Made by a program: the position numbers and the translations under genes
Notes under the pieces: model-generated
The model's input: only the letters and a program-made list of their open reading frames with translations
Told to the model about the DNA's origin: nothing
Databases searched by the model: none
Part shown: positions 9,101 to 17,558 of the stretch, piece by piece
Layout: each line of letters starts with the position of its first letter
Numbering within the stretch: the stretch's first letter is position 1
Assembly: GCA_900766915.1 (NCBI GenBank)
Contig: CAAFXE010000271.1
Location: 1 to 56,835, forward strand
Reading direction: 5' to 3'
Length of the DNA: 56,835 nt
Origin: Lachnospiraceae bacterium
GTDB taxonomy: Bacteria > Bacillota > Clostridia > Lachnospirales > Lachnospiraceae

Positions 9101-12100
9101 CCAAAGCTTGTAGATTATCATGTCAGTGATTCTACAGTCTGTAGGAATCAGGGAATCCCAATATACAAAAACAATTTAGATGAAAATGATCTGACGGTCA
9201 CATTTGTTATTGATGATCAGGAAGAGTATTATCTGCAATCAAAGGATCAGTTATCTGTAAGGGTTTATAGAAATCAGGAGGAAATTCCTGTGTTAAGTCT
9301 TACAGATGAGGAACTTCAAAAAGAATTTGACGGGAGAAATCATCGCTACTCCTTTAGCTTTGACGGAGTGGAAGATACAGAGGATGCGTATTATGTGGAG
9401 ATTAGCTTCCGGGATGAGGTTGGAAATCTTCTGGCAGATGGACGTTCGGAAGCAGCGGAAGACGCGGAAGGAGCAGGATATCCCGGAACGCTGCAAAATG
9501 GCACCTACATAAGTGAAAAATATATCATCGATCATGTGGCACCGGAATTTCAGATTGAATTTTCAGATGCGCAAAATGTTGTAAAGAATGGTGTCAGCGA
9601 TTCTGGAAAGAAACCTTTATCAGGTTATAATTCCTATTACAATGAAGATATTCAGATACAGATTACATTCCATGAAAAATATGTGGACAAGAATACAGAC
9701 GGTTCATTACAGCATTTTCAACTTGATCTTTACAAAGATGGGGCAGTTGTTCCATTGGCGGGAGATGATTTGCTCAATTTTATTTCGGATGTTCATTGGT
9801 CTCAAAATGGAACGATCCATACGGCAGAGTTTACACTGAAAGCTGATCCCGAGGGACACACAACAGATGGAAACTACCAGTTCGTCGTAACATACCGTGA
9901 TTGTGCAGGAAATACAATGCTTCCAGAGAAGGATGAACAGGGAAATCCTGTAAATCCGGATTTGGAGAATTTAATGAGTACAGGTATAGATGCGGATACC
10001 AATGCTCAAGTTGGTATTTATACAAGCCCGGTTCTTATTATAGATACAACTGCGCCGGTTGTCACAACTTCTTATTCAGAAGAAGTAACCAGAACTGCCG
10101 CCGGAATCGACTACTTTAATCATACCAAGGCAACCTTTGATATTAAGGTCACAGATCGAAATATCCGCTATGGAGAATTAAAGAGAGAATTAGGTAACTT
10201 AAGAGCCTATGATATTGATGGCACAGAAATCATCGGTTCTGTATTGGCTGAGGCAGTGGACCATATTGAAGAAACAGGTATGGAGTGCTCTTATGGAAAT
10301 GAGCCGGCCAAACAGTGGCTGCTGAAGCTTCCGCTCCAAACAGAAGCAAATTATGAGATTCCGGTGTATTTTACAGATATTGCTGGAAATCCTGCAGTTG
10401 TGAACGGAAAATCAACTACTTATCTGGAAAAGGTAACAGTAGATGCAGCTCCTGTAAACGAAAATATTTACATTCAGTTTTCCAGTGATGTGCAGGGAGC
10501 CAATGATATCGCTGTGGAAGGACAGCAGGAAACCTGGGTCAGCAGATTGCTTATGTTTATCTCAGACCAGTGGAACAAACTATGGGGACGGGAAACAATC
10601 CGTTTTAAAATCTATGTCCGGGATGAAACATCCGGTGTAGAGCGTCTGTCCATGTCCTATTTTGAAGATCAGAAGGCGGTTCGACTGTCCAGTGAGACGG
10701 GCACACTCAAACGGGAAAATGGAACAGCTACCCTGGAGGATGACTGTAACTATGTGATCTTTACAGGAAAAATCAACAGAATAGATGCAGATGACCTGTT
10801 CATCACTCAGTTTCAGATTGATGAAGTTGTGGATAAAGCAGGTAACACGAGAGAGAATATCTGGTTTGCAGGAACAAAGATCAATGAACAGATTTATCTG
10901 GACGATCAGCCACCAGTACTTTCAAATGTAACCATTGATCAGGTGCCGGTAGAGACAGAGAGCAGATATTATTATCATGAATCAAAGCAGGTCGTATTGA
11001 CCATGGAAGAGAGATTTATGGGTCAGGAAAAGATACCTGTCTATCCAAAAGTGGTGGTAAGCAGCAGAAAAACCGGTGGAACAAAGCTTACAGAAGAATT
11101 TGCAGAGGATCCGGACATTGTCGTTAGCAAATGGAATCCTGTCGGTGATGAAAGGTGGCAGGCGGTGGTGGAACTGACCGCAGAAATGGACGAAGAAATG
11201 GAATATCTGCTTACCATCGATGGTTATCAGGACGGTGCAGGACATGCCCTGACAGGTACTAATGTCAAAGATGGAAGCTTTACCAGTAAAATCATCGTGA
11301 TCGATACACTTGCACCGGAAATAAAGAAATTTGAAGTGGCATCTAATGGATTGACACCTTTGTTTCAGGATGAAGGATTGTATTTTGCAGAAAATATTGA
11401 GGGTGATGATGTGAAAATCACCGTAACGGTGGATGACAATGAGACTTATTTTCATCCGGAAGCAGTAGAAGTTTTCTATGATACAGATGCCAGCGGAGTA
11501 TGGGTGAAGCTGGATGGATCCAATGTATCATGGGAAAATGGCGGGACTCAAAAACGTTTTCATACAGCTGTTTACACGTTTGATGGTGCAAAAGATGAGG
11601 AACATACGTACCAATTTAAGATTACCTACTCAGACAGAGCCGGAAATCCGATGGTCAACCATGGCGCAGATGCCTTTGGAATTTTGGCAGAACAGGGATC
11701 CTTTGTATCCAATCAGAAGGTGGTCATCGATCATTTGGCTCCAAAGATGACAAAATTATTATTTGATACACCTGTACAGATTTTTGACGGAGAAACGAAT
11801 GATGTAAACGGAGCATTGTCTGTGGAGAATAAAGTAACAGATAGAGATTCCAGAGTATATTATGACTCCAATGCAAAGATTTCCTTTGACGTGGATGATG
11901 CATATCTGAAGGCATCCGATTTAAAGGTAAATATTTATCATAGAACTGACAAATTAGATGCATTCAATGATACTGATGATGCAGCAACTGAGCCGACGGG
12001 TTATTTTGGAACAGTGATCGCAAATGCTGACGCATTTGAATTTACCATGCCTGCAGAGGATGGAGAATATTATTTTACCATTTCCTATACAGACCGGGCA

Positions 12101-15100
12101 GGAAATCAGATGGTGTATGCCCCAAAGATAGAGACAAAAAACAATGCAGCTTACGCCGGTGGTATCAGGAGCAATACAGATACCTATGTCTCTCCTGTGA
12201 TCATCCGGGATACAATCACACCGGTTTGTGAGGTTGCCTACACCACGGACAAAGTCGCCTCTGACCTGTCGGATTATTACTACAGTGTCCATGGGGTGGA
12301 GGCAGTCGTTCATGTTAATGAAATGAACCTTGATATGGAGGCTACCAAAATCTACGTTACGGCAGAGGACATCAACGGAAACAGGATTTCCTGCCCTGAG
12401 GTGGAAAAGTACAATGGTATCAGCAGTGTGAAGGGAAAGTCCTGGGCGGAAGTGGCAGCAGACAGTCAGCAAACCACAGAGGCTAATAGAGGTTCGGACG
12501 GAAAGCTTACCAGCCGATCCCTGAAGCTGAAATTTGAAACAGAAGCCAGATATACGGTGAAAATCGAAGTCGTTGATAAGGTGAAAAAGGGTACTGTGCA
12601 TGAGAAGATTTTCTGCATTGACCGGACAGTGCCTGTCATTACGGTGGTGGATACCAACGGACACCACACCAACGAGGTGGTAAAGGCAGGCTTGCTGGAT
12701 GAGGCGGCCAGCGACTTTATCTACCGTGTTGTAAATGACGGTACCTTTGCACATATCATCAATAAGCTGACCTTTGGTTATTTTGCAAAGGAAAAGATCC
12801 GTGTACAGATCAGGGTTCATGACCAGATCTCAGGCATAGACAGGATCGTCTACAACTATACAGACGCAGAAAAGGATGAAGCAACCGGAACCGCATACCA
12901 ACCGGGAAAAGCTGTTACACCGCACATGGAAACCTTCCGTATGGATGCGAATGACAGAGGCTGTGCCATTTATCAATTTGATCTGCCCATGAGCTTTAAG
13001 GGTACTATTAAGGCTTACGGAATCGACATGTCCGGTAACAGTGCCGAAAATATACCGAGCGGTGCCATTGGGGTGATTGCAGAAACTCCTGACAAACATA
13101 GCCAAACTTCAAAAACAACTCTGGAGGTTCTTTCCAATTCCCCAAAAACAAAAGATTATTATAATGAAGACGTAAAGATCAGGTTTACCGCCCAGGATAG
13201 CTATTCAGGGTTATATCTTATCGAATATCTGGCAGGAAGCGACCTTCAGGAAACTGTGTCCTACAGTACAGAGGGAGAAGAAATTGTTACCTCAGAGATC
13301 ATCCGGGATTACCTGATTAAGGCTGATTCCAATAATGAAAACAACATTAAATTGGGACTTCGTTTGGAAGACCAGGCAGGTCATGAGACAAAAGTGCCGG
13401 AAGAGCAGCTTCCGAAGATCCATATTGATACGACGAAGCCTTTGGTGGAGGTGGAATATGACAATTTGGATGTCCTGAACGAAAAGTATTATAAAGACGA
13501 GCGCATTGCAACGGTGACGGTCACAGAAAGAAACTTTGATCCCAAGGATGTAACATTTGAACTGGAAGGACCGGAAGTCTCTGTCAGTGAATGGTCCCAT
13601 GTGGCAGGTGCCGGATGTGCGGCTGGCAACGATCCATCGGATACGAAGCATACAGACTCCTGTGGCTGGGTATGCCAGGTGCATTTCAGCGAAGATGGGG
13701 ATTATACCTTTGGATTTCGATGTGTGGATCTGGCAGGAAATGAGGGTGTTTATGACCAGGTAGATGAATTTGTCATTGATAAAACGATTCCAAAGATCTT
13801 AGTGGAATACGATAACCATAGCTTCTTAAATGAGTATTACTATAAGGAAGCCCGTACGGCCACCATAACCATAGAAGAACATAACTTTTCCGCAAATGAT
13901 GTAGAGATTTCCATGACAGCAAAGGATGACGGAAATGTCACCCAAAATCCGGGTATTTCAGGATGGGCAGAAGCAGGGGACCTTCATACGGCAACGATTT
14001 GTTACGATTACGACGGAGAGTTTACCTTTGATATTGCTTATAAGGATCTTGCCGGAAATGAGGCAGAGGATTATGAACCGGATCATTTTATCGTGGATCT
14101 GACAGCACCGGAGCTTGAAATATTTGATATTGAGGACAGATCGGCAAACAATGGGGAAGTAAGACCGGCAGTCCGTTATTTTGATACCAACTATGATTCG
14201 GAAGGCACCGAGATCGTGATGACCGGATATCACACCGGTACCGTGGAAATGGTAGGAGAGAAAAAGCTGCAGGAAAACGGCATGGAAATAAAGCTTCATG
14301 ATTTCGCCTACGAGCCTGAAAAGGATGACTTATATACGATGGAAGCAGTCGTTTACGACCTTGCAGGAAACAGCAGTGAGGCAACCGTACAGTTTTCTGT
14401 CAATCGCTTTGGTTCTGTGTACACTTTTGATGAGGCCACAGACGCACTGATCGGTGACAGAGGAAGATACTATACCAACCGGGAACAGGAACTGGTGATC
14501 ACAGAGACCAATGTAGATACCCTGGAATTTCAGGAGATTACATGCAACTTAAATGGCAGATTATCAACTTTAACAGAAGGACAGGACTACGGTGTAAGAC
14601 TTAACGGTAATGATGCTACCTGGAAACAGTATACTTATACCATTGACGCACACAATTTTACAGAGGAAGGAACCTATATCCTTACGATCTATTCCGAGGA
14701 CAGGGCATCCAATGCATCTGATAATAACTCTAAGGGTAAAAAAATGGAGTTTGTGGTGGACAAGACGAAGCCAAGTGTCATCATTTCCGGTGTTGAAAAT
14801 AACGGGCAGTACCGGACGAACAGCCGGGAGATGACGATAGACATTGAGGATAATACCCAGTTCTCTCAGATGGTGGTAAGTATTGATGGTCAGGAAACGG
14901 TTTTTGATGCGGCGAGGATCTATGAGACAGATGGAATCATTGTCATGGAGATAGGCAATACAAATCATTGGCAGGACATCAAAGTGACTGTTACAGATGC
15001 TGCGGGAAATGTGGAAACGTCGGAGGATCTCCGTGTACTGGTCACCGCCAATATGCTGGTACAGTTCTATCGGAATGAAAAACTCTTTTACGGTAGTTTA

Positions 15101-15154
15101 GGAATCATTGTATTGGGCGTGGGTCTCATTTTTGCGAGAAAACGAAGAAGATAA
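6182..15154 (+). CDS. Giant Ig-like repeat surface protein
   Basis: 2990 residues in one uninterrupted frame. A signal peptide covers residues 1-36 (basic start, hydrophobic core, likely cleavage after VSA). The C-terminus has one membrane helix (about 2968-2985) followed by RKRRR; I see no LPxTG sortase motif, so it is probably membrane-anchored. The body is a chain of bacterial Ig-like domains marked by recurring DTTAPVI-type strands and DxAGN loops. A larger module recurs: NKIWGKTTVKFEVYVQD near residue 700, NKLWGRETIRFKIYVRD near 1462, and a diverged copy near 2190. Later units share an EYDN...LNEYYYKEARTATITI pattern. Likely an adhesive or structural wall-spanning protein. Its ribosome site is GAAGGAGG. 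It follows the kinase cluster directly and is plausibly its target or output. Confidence 0.9.
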   Translation: MIFQKNWKRLKRAMALILAATMFVSGWGNYDLLVSAEEELEATEEETVLVPSQLTEDMLEVKVVPGIAHTEPQLVEVTVKDEDMILDTGKYTITYQRVENGVESDVSEIVLAGTYKVTVQAKEDSGYTGIVFKEITVSYSETSAGSLSMEGNTFKNQVFSGNVTVRPPEGYQICELEDGVYEDYLIYMDSQDAGEIFLQNIFNGYISKVTRDEIIIDKIAPSNLKVNCADENVWAQNKEISVSVNEQESGCCLYYAESDVLADGSVINSLPEGLEEIVAVKDGDSYTGSFSVAETIGSTANIYYVYAIDDAGNVAKTSVDVRWIETGNPIIRADETIECFKDGVYWKNSSILEIPISVNDFAGTSPDVPGSEFVSGIRSVEVCPEEGAEFEGAFESGDQEVSGILKVAEPGDYTIKVTDQAGNEAYMTITVKQDTVAPEITLGTPEGTDRYHDADTNIYWFSQGEVTIPVAIIDTTGDTETEKAPYEVIYATSREMSDAKPLEIISDEGMAEITLDQEGTVVVYYFQVKDRAGNVGNIKEVKLAYDTTAPVISEVSLPQLGDDEWINHSESVKISEHGLTKVKFLVTASDMASGIQKIEYSSDNGNTYHTAVTLYRSNEYTFTTNEGYIDGADYQWAVRITDNVGNTGDWVPVSGGKIDVAAPSSTAYIRFFSDTAGANDTDRGDVADGKWISHIFEIATSAWNKIWGKTTVKFEVYVQDGTSGIDTISMSYSSPELSDRPIVSGSPEFSLTKVEGLKAFSEGAPDAKEAMNNASGYTVFEGEITCTAAKELAARNFWIDSLTDIAGNMTTEKIVLGNAENTDIIYLDEVAPVLSVAIYDDNSLNRNPETDILTKEKYFYHNSKKMVLTIDERFFGQENSPVYPTVTLLSRENSDAPFVIADTVSTWTQMEGTTKWQAEIVLSAVDDQEMEYQVTMSAYADPSGNALVGDTKANHAVSAGVFTSKIYVVDARSPKLVDYHVSDSTVCRNQGIPIYKNNLDENDLTVTFVIDDQEEYYLQSKDQLSVRVYRNQEEIPVLSLTDEELQKEFDGRNHRYSFSFDGVEDTEDAYYVEISFRDEVGNLLADGRSEAAEDAEGAGYPGTLQNGTYISEKYIIDHVAPEFQIEFSDAQNVVKNGVSDSGKKPLSGYNSYYNEDIQIQITFHEKYVDKNTDGSLQHFQLDLYKDGAVVPLAGDDLLNFISDVHWSQNGTIHTAEFTLKADPEGHTTDGNYQFVVTYRDCAGNTMLPEKDEQGNPVNPDLENLMSTGIDADTNAQVGIYTSPVLIIDTTAPVVTTSYSEEVTRTAAGIDYFNHTKATFDIKVTDRNIRYGELKRELGNLRAYDIDGTEIIGSVLAEAVDHIEETGMECSYGNEPAKQWLLKLPLQTEANYEIPVYFTDIAGNPAVVNGKSTTYLEKVTVDAAPVNENIYIQFSSDVQGANDIAVEGQQETWVSRLLMFISDQWNKLWGRETIRFKIYVRDETSGVERLSMSYFEDQKAVRLSSETGTLKRENGTATLEDDCNYVIFTGKINRIDADDLFITQFQIDEVVDKAGNTRENIWFAGTKINEQIYLDDQPPVLSNVTIDQVPVETESRYYYHESKQVVLTMEERFMGQEKIPVYPKVVVSSRKTGGTKLTEEFAEDPDIVVSKWNPVGDERWQAVVELTAEMDEEMEYLLTIDGYQDGAGHALTGTNVKDGSFTSKIIVIDTLAPEIKKFEVASNGLTPLFQDEGLYFAENIEGDDVKITVTVDDNETYFHPEAVEVFYDTDASGVWVKLDGSNVSWENGGTQKRFHTAVYTFDGAKDEEHTYQFKITYSDRAGNPMVNHGADAFGILAEQGSFVSNQKVVIDHLAPKMTKLLFDTPVQIFDGETNDVNGALSVENKVTDRDSRVYYDSNAKISFDVDDAYLKASDLKVNIYHRTDKLDAFNDTDDAATEPTGYFGTVIANADAFEFTMPAEDGEYYFTISYTDRAGNQMVYAPKIETKNNAAYAGGIRSNTDTYVSPVIIRDTITPVCEVAYTTDKVASDLSDYYYSVHGVEAVVHVNEMNLDMEATKIYVTAEDINGNRISCPEVEKYNGISSVKGKSWAEVAADSQQTTEANRGSDGKLTSRSLKLKFETEARYTVKIEVVDKVKKGTVHEKIFCIDRTVPVITVVDTNGHHTNEVVKAGLLDEAASDFIYRVVNDGTFAHIINKLTFGYFAKEKIRVQIRVHDQISGIDRIVYNYTDAEKDEATGTAYQPGKAVTPHMETFRMDANDRGCAIYQFDLPMSFKGTIKAYGIDMSGNSAENIPSGAIGVIAETPDKHSQTSKTTLEVLSNSPKTKDYYNEDVKIRFTAQDSYSGLYLIEYLAGSDLQETVSYSTEGEEIVTSEIIRDYLIKADSNNENNIKLGLRLEDQAGHETKVPEEQLPKIHIDTTKPLVEVEYDNLDVLNEKYYKDERIATVTVTERNFDPKDVTFELEGPEVSVSEWSHVAGAGCAAGNDPSDTKHTDSCGWVCQVHFSEDGDYTFGFRCVDLAGNEGVYDQVDEFVIDKTIPKILVEYDNHSFLNEYYYKEARTATITIEEHNFSANDVEISMTAKDDGNVTQNPGISGWAEAGDLHTATICYDYDGEFTFDIAYKDLAGNEAEDYEPDHFIVDLTAPELEIFDIEDRSANNGEVRPAVRYFDTNYDSEGTEIVMTGYHTGTVEMVGEKKLQENGMEIKLHDFAYEPEKDDLYTMEAVVYDLAGNSSEATVQFSVNRFGSVYTFDEATDALIGDRGRYYTNREQELVITETNVDTLEFQEITCNLNGRLSTLTEGQDYGVRLNGNDATWKQYTYTIDAHNFTEEGTYILTIYSEDRASNASDNNSKGKKMEFVVDKTKPSVIISGVENNGQYRTNSREMTIDIEDNTQFSQMVVSIDGQETVFDAARIYETDGIIVMEIGNTNHWQDIKVTVTDAAGNVETSEDLRVLVTANMLVQFYRNEKLFYGSLGIIVLGVGLIFARKRRR

Positions 15155-15177
15155 TAAAAAATATACGCGAGAAATAA

Positions 15178-15223
15178 CTAAGGTGTAAAGTCTTGAAAAT
15201 TCAATAAAGACTTTACACCTTAG
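15178..15223. terminator. Long perfect hairpin between convergent genes
   Basis: A 17-base perfect stem (15178-15194 with 15207-15223) closes a 12-base loop. It lies 23 bases after the giant gene and about 40 bases past the stop of the small reverse-strand gene. On the reverse strand the stem is followed by a T-rich stretch, so it probably terminates the small gene and may serve both directions. Part of it is repeated at 15474-15500. Confidence 0.7.
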
Positions 15224-15261
15224 GTGCGTTTAGCAGTTATGTATGATAATTATTTAAAAAA

Positions 15262-15435
15262 TTAGCTGTTGCCGTCATCCTCCAGGGTATCCTGCAAGTT
15301 ATCAATGACCTTTTTAAGCTTAGTCTTTTGCGGACTGTCTGACATACCTTCATAGATATCAATTAATGCGTCTAAAACGAATCTGATAAAACCATTAAAT
15401 TGTTTATTAGTCATTCCCATGTCTGTATCGCTCAC
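15262..15435 (-). CDS. Small protein of 57 residues, function unknown
   Basis: Reads from a GTG at 15435 with an AGGCGGTG ribosome site eight bases before it; an internal ATG at 15420 is a weaker alternative. The product begins with an acidic SDTDMGMTNKQFNGF stretch, has a short amphipathic FIRFVLDALIDIY helix and ends in a charged tail (LEDDGNS). No signal peptide or clear membrane helix. A sigma-A promoter precedes it and a strong hairpin follows it, so it is a complete transcription unit. The TNKQFNGFIRF style of start resembles small uncharacterised proteins of clostridial accessory DNA, but I cannot assign a function. Confidence 0.7.
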   Translation of the reverse strand: MSDTDMGMTNKQFNGFIRFVLDALIDIYEGMSDSPQKTKLKKVIDNLQDTLEDDGNS

Positions 15436-15462
15436 TTTCCGTCACCGCCTTTCGTTGATGAC

Positions 15463-15492
15463 ATTATACCATAGTGTAAAGTCTTTATTCAA
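15463..15492 (-). promoter_or_regulatory. Promoter of the 57-residue gene
   Basis: On the reverse strand, TTGAAT (15492-15487), an 18-base spacer, then a perfect TATAAT (15468-15463), about 28 bases before the GTG start. The spacer and -35 lie inside the right-hand inverted repeat, which could act as an operator. Confidence 0.72.
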
Positions 15493-15518
15493 TTATCAAG
15501 GTACGTACCATTGCATAT

Positions 15519-15547
15519 TTTTCAAAAAAGCTGTATTTTAATATAAA
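15519..15547 (+). promoter_or_regulatory. Possible promoter of the aminotransferase gene
   Basis: TTTTCA at 15519-15524 and TATAAA at 15542-15547 with a 17-base spacer. The transcript would include the palindromic repeat at 15557-15593 as an untranslated leader. Confidence 0.5.
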
Positions 15548-15556
15548 TTGACAATA

Positions 15557-15593
15557 CTGTTCAGTAACTACGTATCCGTAAGGCACCGAACAG
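15557..15593. repeat. Dispersed palindromic repeat, copy upstream of the aminotransferase gene
   Basis: CTGTTCAGT at 15557-15565 is inverted as ACCGAACAG at 15585-15593 (one mismatch). The centre, ACGTATCCGTAAGGC, resembles the centre of the copies at 17501, 27840 and 40084. It lies 31 bases upstream of the aminotransferase start. Confidence 0.65.
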
Positions 15594-15624
15594 ATTTGAT
15601 TGTGAAACAACGGAGGAAGAAACT

Positions 15625-16815
15625 ATGTATTCGAAAAAAATGTATGAGCTGGGAAGCAAAAAATCCACGATCCGTGAGATTTTTGAATATGGAAAACAGC
15701 GTGCTAAAGTTGTGGGAGAGGAGAACATTTACGACTTCAGTTTGGGTAATCCCAATGTTCCTACACCCGAATTTGTAAAACAGGCGATTTTTGATATTTT
15801 AAATGAGGAGGAACCATGTGATGTTCACGGCTATACGGTGGCACCGGGAGATCCGTGGGTGAGAAAGACGCTGGCAGAGAGCATCAACGAGCGTTTTGGA
15901 ACAAGCTTTGGCATTGAAAACCTTTTCATGACGGCAGGTGCGGCAGCATCCATTACCATCTGCTTTAAGGCACTGGCGGAGGAAGGGGATGAATTTATCA
16001 CCTTTGCACCATATTTTCCGGAGTATAAATGTTTTGTAGAGGCAGTGGGAAGTAAGTTGAATGTAGTTCCGGCAGATATTGATACCTTCCAGATCAATTT
16101 TGAGAAATTTGAAGAAATGATAGGTGAACATACGAAGGCTGTCATTGTAAACTCACCCAACAATCCAAGCGGTGTGGTATATTCCAAAGAAACCATAGAA
16201 AAGCTGGCAAAGCTCCTGACAGAAAAATCACAAGCCTATGGCCATCCAATTTTTATCATTGCAGATGAACCTTACCGGGAAGTGGTTTATGATGGGGCAG
16301 AAGTACCCTACATTCCAAACTATTATGTAAATACTCTGGTCTGCTATTCCTACAGTAAATCCTTCTCTCTGGCAGGAGAACGTATCGGATATATTGTAGT
16401 ACCGGGAGAAATCAGCGAATTTCGTGCCATTTTTGCGGCCATTGCAGGGGCAGCCAGAGTCCTGACTCATGTGAATGCACCGTCTCTTTTCCAGAAGGTG
16501 GTAGCAAGATGTGCCGGAAAACCTTCCGATATCAGCATTTATGAAAAAAACAGAGAGCTTTTATATGAGGGATTAAAGGAAGCGGGAATTACCTGTGTGA
16601 AGCCTCAGGGAGCATTTTATTTATTCCCAAGAACCCTGGAAGAAGACGACCGTGCATTTTGCGAGAAAGCAAAGAAATATGACCTCTTACTGGTCCCGGG
16701 CAGTGATTTTGGATGTCCCGGACATTTCAGGGCGTCTTACTGTATCAAGACATCTACCATAGAGAAATCACTGCCGGTATTTAAGAAATTTGTGAAAGAA
16801 GTGTACGGAATCTAA
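15625..16815 (+). CDS. Pyridoxal-phosphate aminotransferase, class I/II
   Basis: 396 residues, standard for aspartate-type fold-I aminotransferases, which swap amino groups between an amino acid and a 2-oxo acid. Visible family landmarks: LGNPNVPTPEFV near the N-terminus, NSPNNPSG before the cofactor domain, ADEPYREVVYDG (Asp and Tyr contacting the cofactor), and YSYSKSFSLAGERIGY, which holds the Schiff-base Lys and phosphate-binding residues. The exact substrate cannot be read from sequence; aspartate is the commonest for this group. Ribosome site GGAGGAAG. It converges on the VanZ-like gene, the two overlapping by four bases. Confidence 0.9.
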   Translation: MYSKKMYELGSKKSTIREIFEYGKQRAKVVGEENIYDFSLGNPNVPTPEFVKQAIFDILNEEEPCDVHGYTVAPGDPWVRKTLAESINERFGTSFGIENLFMTAGAAASITICFKALAEEGDEFITFAPYFPEYKCFVEAVGSKLNVVPADIDTFQINFEKFEEMIGEHTKAVIVNSPNNPSGVVYSKETIEKLAKLLTEKSQAYGHPIFIIADEPYREVVYDGAEVPYIPNYYVNTLVCYSYSKSFSLAGERIGYIVVPGEISEFRAIFAAIAGAARVLTHVNAPSLFQKVVARCAGKPSDISIYEKNRELLYEGLKEAGITCVKPQGAFYLFPRTLEEDDRAFCEKAKKYDLLLVPGSDFGCPGHFRASYCIKTSTIEKSLPVFKKFVKEVYGI

Positions 16816-17339
16816 GCAGTTTTACGTTTTCTGTTTTTGGACAGGGGACGGAAAATGGTCATGCGTCCGATAAATCCAACGATACGGACTAAGATCACAC
16901 CGAATAATACTCCGATGCTGTCGATCATGACGTCTCTTGCAGATGGTCCGCGGCCGGCTACCATGGACTGATGATATTCATCACCACAGGCAAAGGCGAC
17001 ACAAAAGCCGCCGGCCACCAGCATCAGGAGGATTCCCCGAAGTCCGTAAACATACAGAGGGAAGGATACGGATACCGCCAGCAGGAAATACAGTCCCATG
17101 TGGGCGCATTTTCGGATCAGAAAATGAATGAGGTCGGCATACTGCATGATCTGAGCATGAGATAATGGATGGTTAAAAATCCGGGATGCAATTTCCACCA
17201 CTTTGACACTGACCTTCAAACTAAGTCCTGCACTGGTCACACCATCCTGACCGGATAAATAATAAATGAGACACATCATGCCGATTGCCGGTAAAAAGGA
17301 AAAGGGCTTTAACATGGCTCTTAAAAATGTTTTAAACAT
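16812..17339 (-). CDS. VanZ-like membrane protein
   Basis: 175 residues with about four hydrophobic segments. VanZ-family signatures include the N-terminal IYYLSGQDG segment, FLIRKCAHMGLYFLL in the middle helix, and DEYHQSMVAGRGPSARDVMID, the family's most conserved region. VanZ is named for low-level teicoplanin resistance in the vanA cluster; most chromosomal homologues are uncharacterised, and no van genes lie nearby. Ribosome site AGAGGT. The transcript begins from a promoter at 17412-17440 and has a short hairpin leader. Confidence 0.88.
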   Translation of the reverse strand: MFKTFLRAMLKPFSFLPAIGMMCLIYYLSGQDGVTSAGLSLKVSVKVVEIASRIFNHPLSHAQIMQYADLIHFLIRKCAHMGLYFLLAVSVSFPLYVYGLRGILLMLVAGGFCVAFACGDEYHQSMVAGRGPSARDVMIDSIGVLFGVILVRIVGFIGRMTIFRPLSKNRKRKTA

Positions 17340-17411
17340 AAAATACCTCTTATAAATATTTGATACATCCGGTGTACTGCGAAAAGCAGTCAGGCGATAA
17401 GCCGGATTTGT

Positions 17412-17440
17412 ATTATAGATATAGCACCCGGAATTTGAAA
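17412..17440 (-). promoter_or_regulatory. Promoter and hairpin leader of the VanZ-like gene
   Basis: On the reverse strand, TTTCAA (17440-17435), a 17-base spacer, then TATAAT (17417-17412). The short leader that follows can fold with ATCCGG pairing to CCGGAT around an inner ACTGC/GCAGT hairpin, ending close to the ribosome site. Confidence 0.65.
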
Positions 17441-17500
17441 AGTAAAGGGTGTTCAGAAAAAATTAAGAAAAGTCAGGAAAACTTACGATTTTTGCTCCGT

Positions 17501-17530
17501 ACCCGGAAGGTACTGAACAGATACGAAAAA
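17501..17530 (+). repeat. Dispersed repeat, best-conserved core copy
   Basis: Contains GGAAGGTACTGAACAGATAC followed by GAAAAA. The upstream GATTTTTGCTC stretch (from 17478) is also shared with the reversed copy at 37455-37495. GTACC and GGTAC can form a five-pair hairpin around CGGAA-type bases. Confidence 0.7.
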
Positions 17531-17558
17531 TATTGCAAAGCAGTGCAAAATATGATAA

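Larger units (their letters stand above)
15192..15500. repeat. Imperfect inverted repeat bracketing a small gene
   Basis: Bases 15192-15218 and 15474-15500 are inverted copies matching at 25 of 27 positions. They enclose exactly one small reverse-strand gene. The right copy overlaps the -35 box of that gene and the left copy is part of its terminator hairpin. The arrangement suggests either a tiny cassette or a shared operator. Confidence 0.7.

Noticed and set aside
11954..12820. A 288-residue reverse-strand frame inside the giant gene
   Set aside because: It is the complement of a conserved Ig-like coding region, has a Cys/His-rich composition typical of antisense frames, and matches no family.
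15050..15154. Sortase anchoring of the giant protein
   Set aside because: The C-terminus has a membrane helix and basic tail, but no LPxTG-like motif precedes it.
17354..17425. Reverse-strand ATCCGGCTTATCG resembles the 3' end of RNase P RNA
   Set aside because: The conserved 5' and core RNase P segments are absent from the 380 bases upstream, and a promoter sits directly before it. It is better read as a short hairpin leader of the VanZ-like gene.
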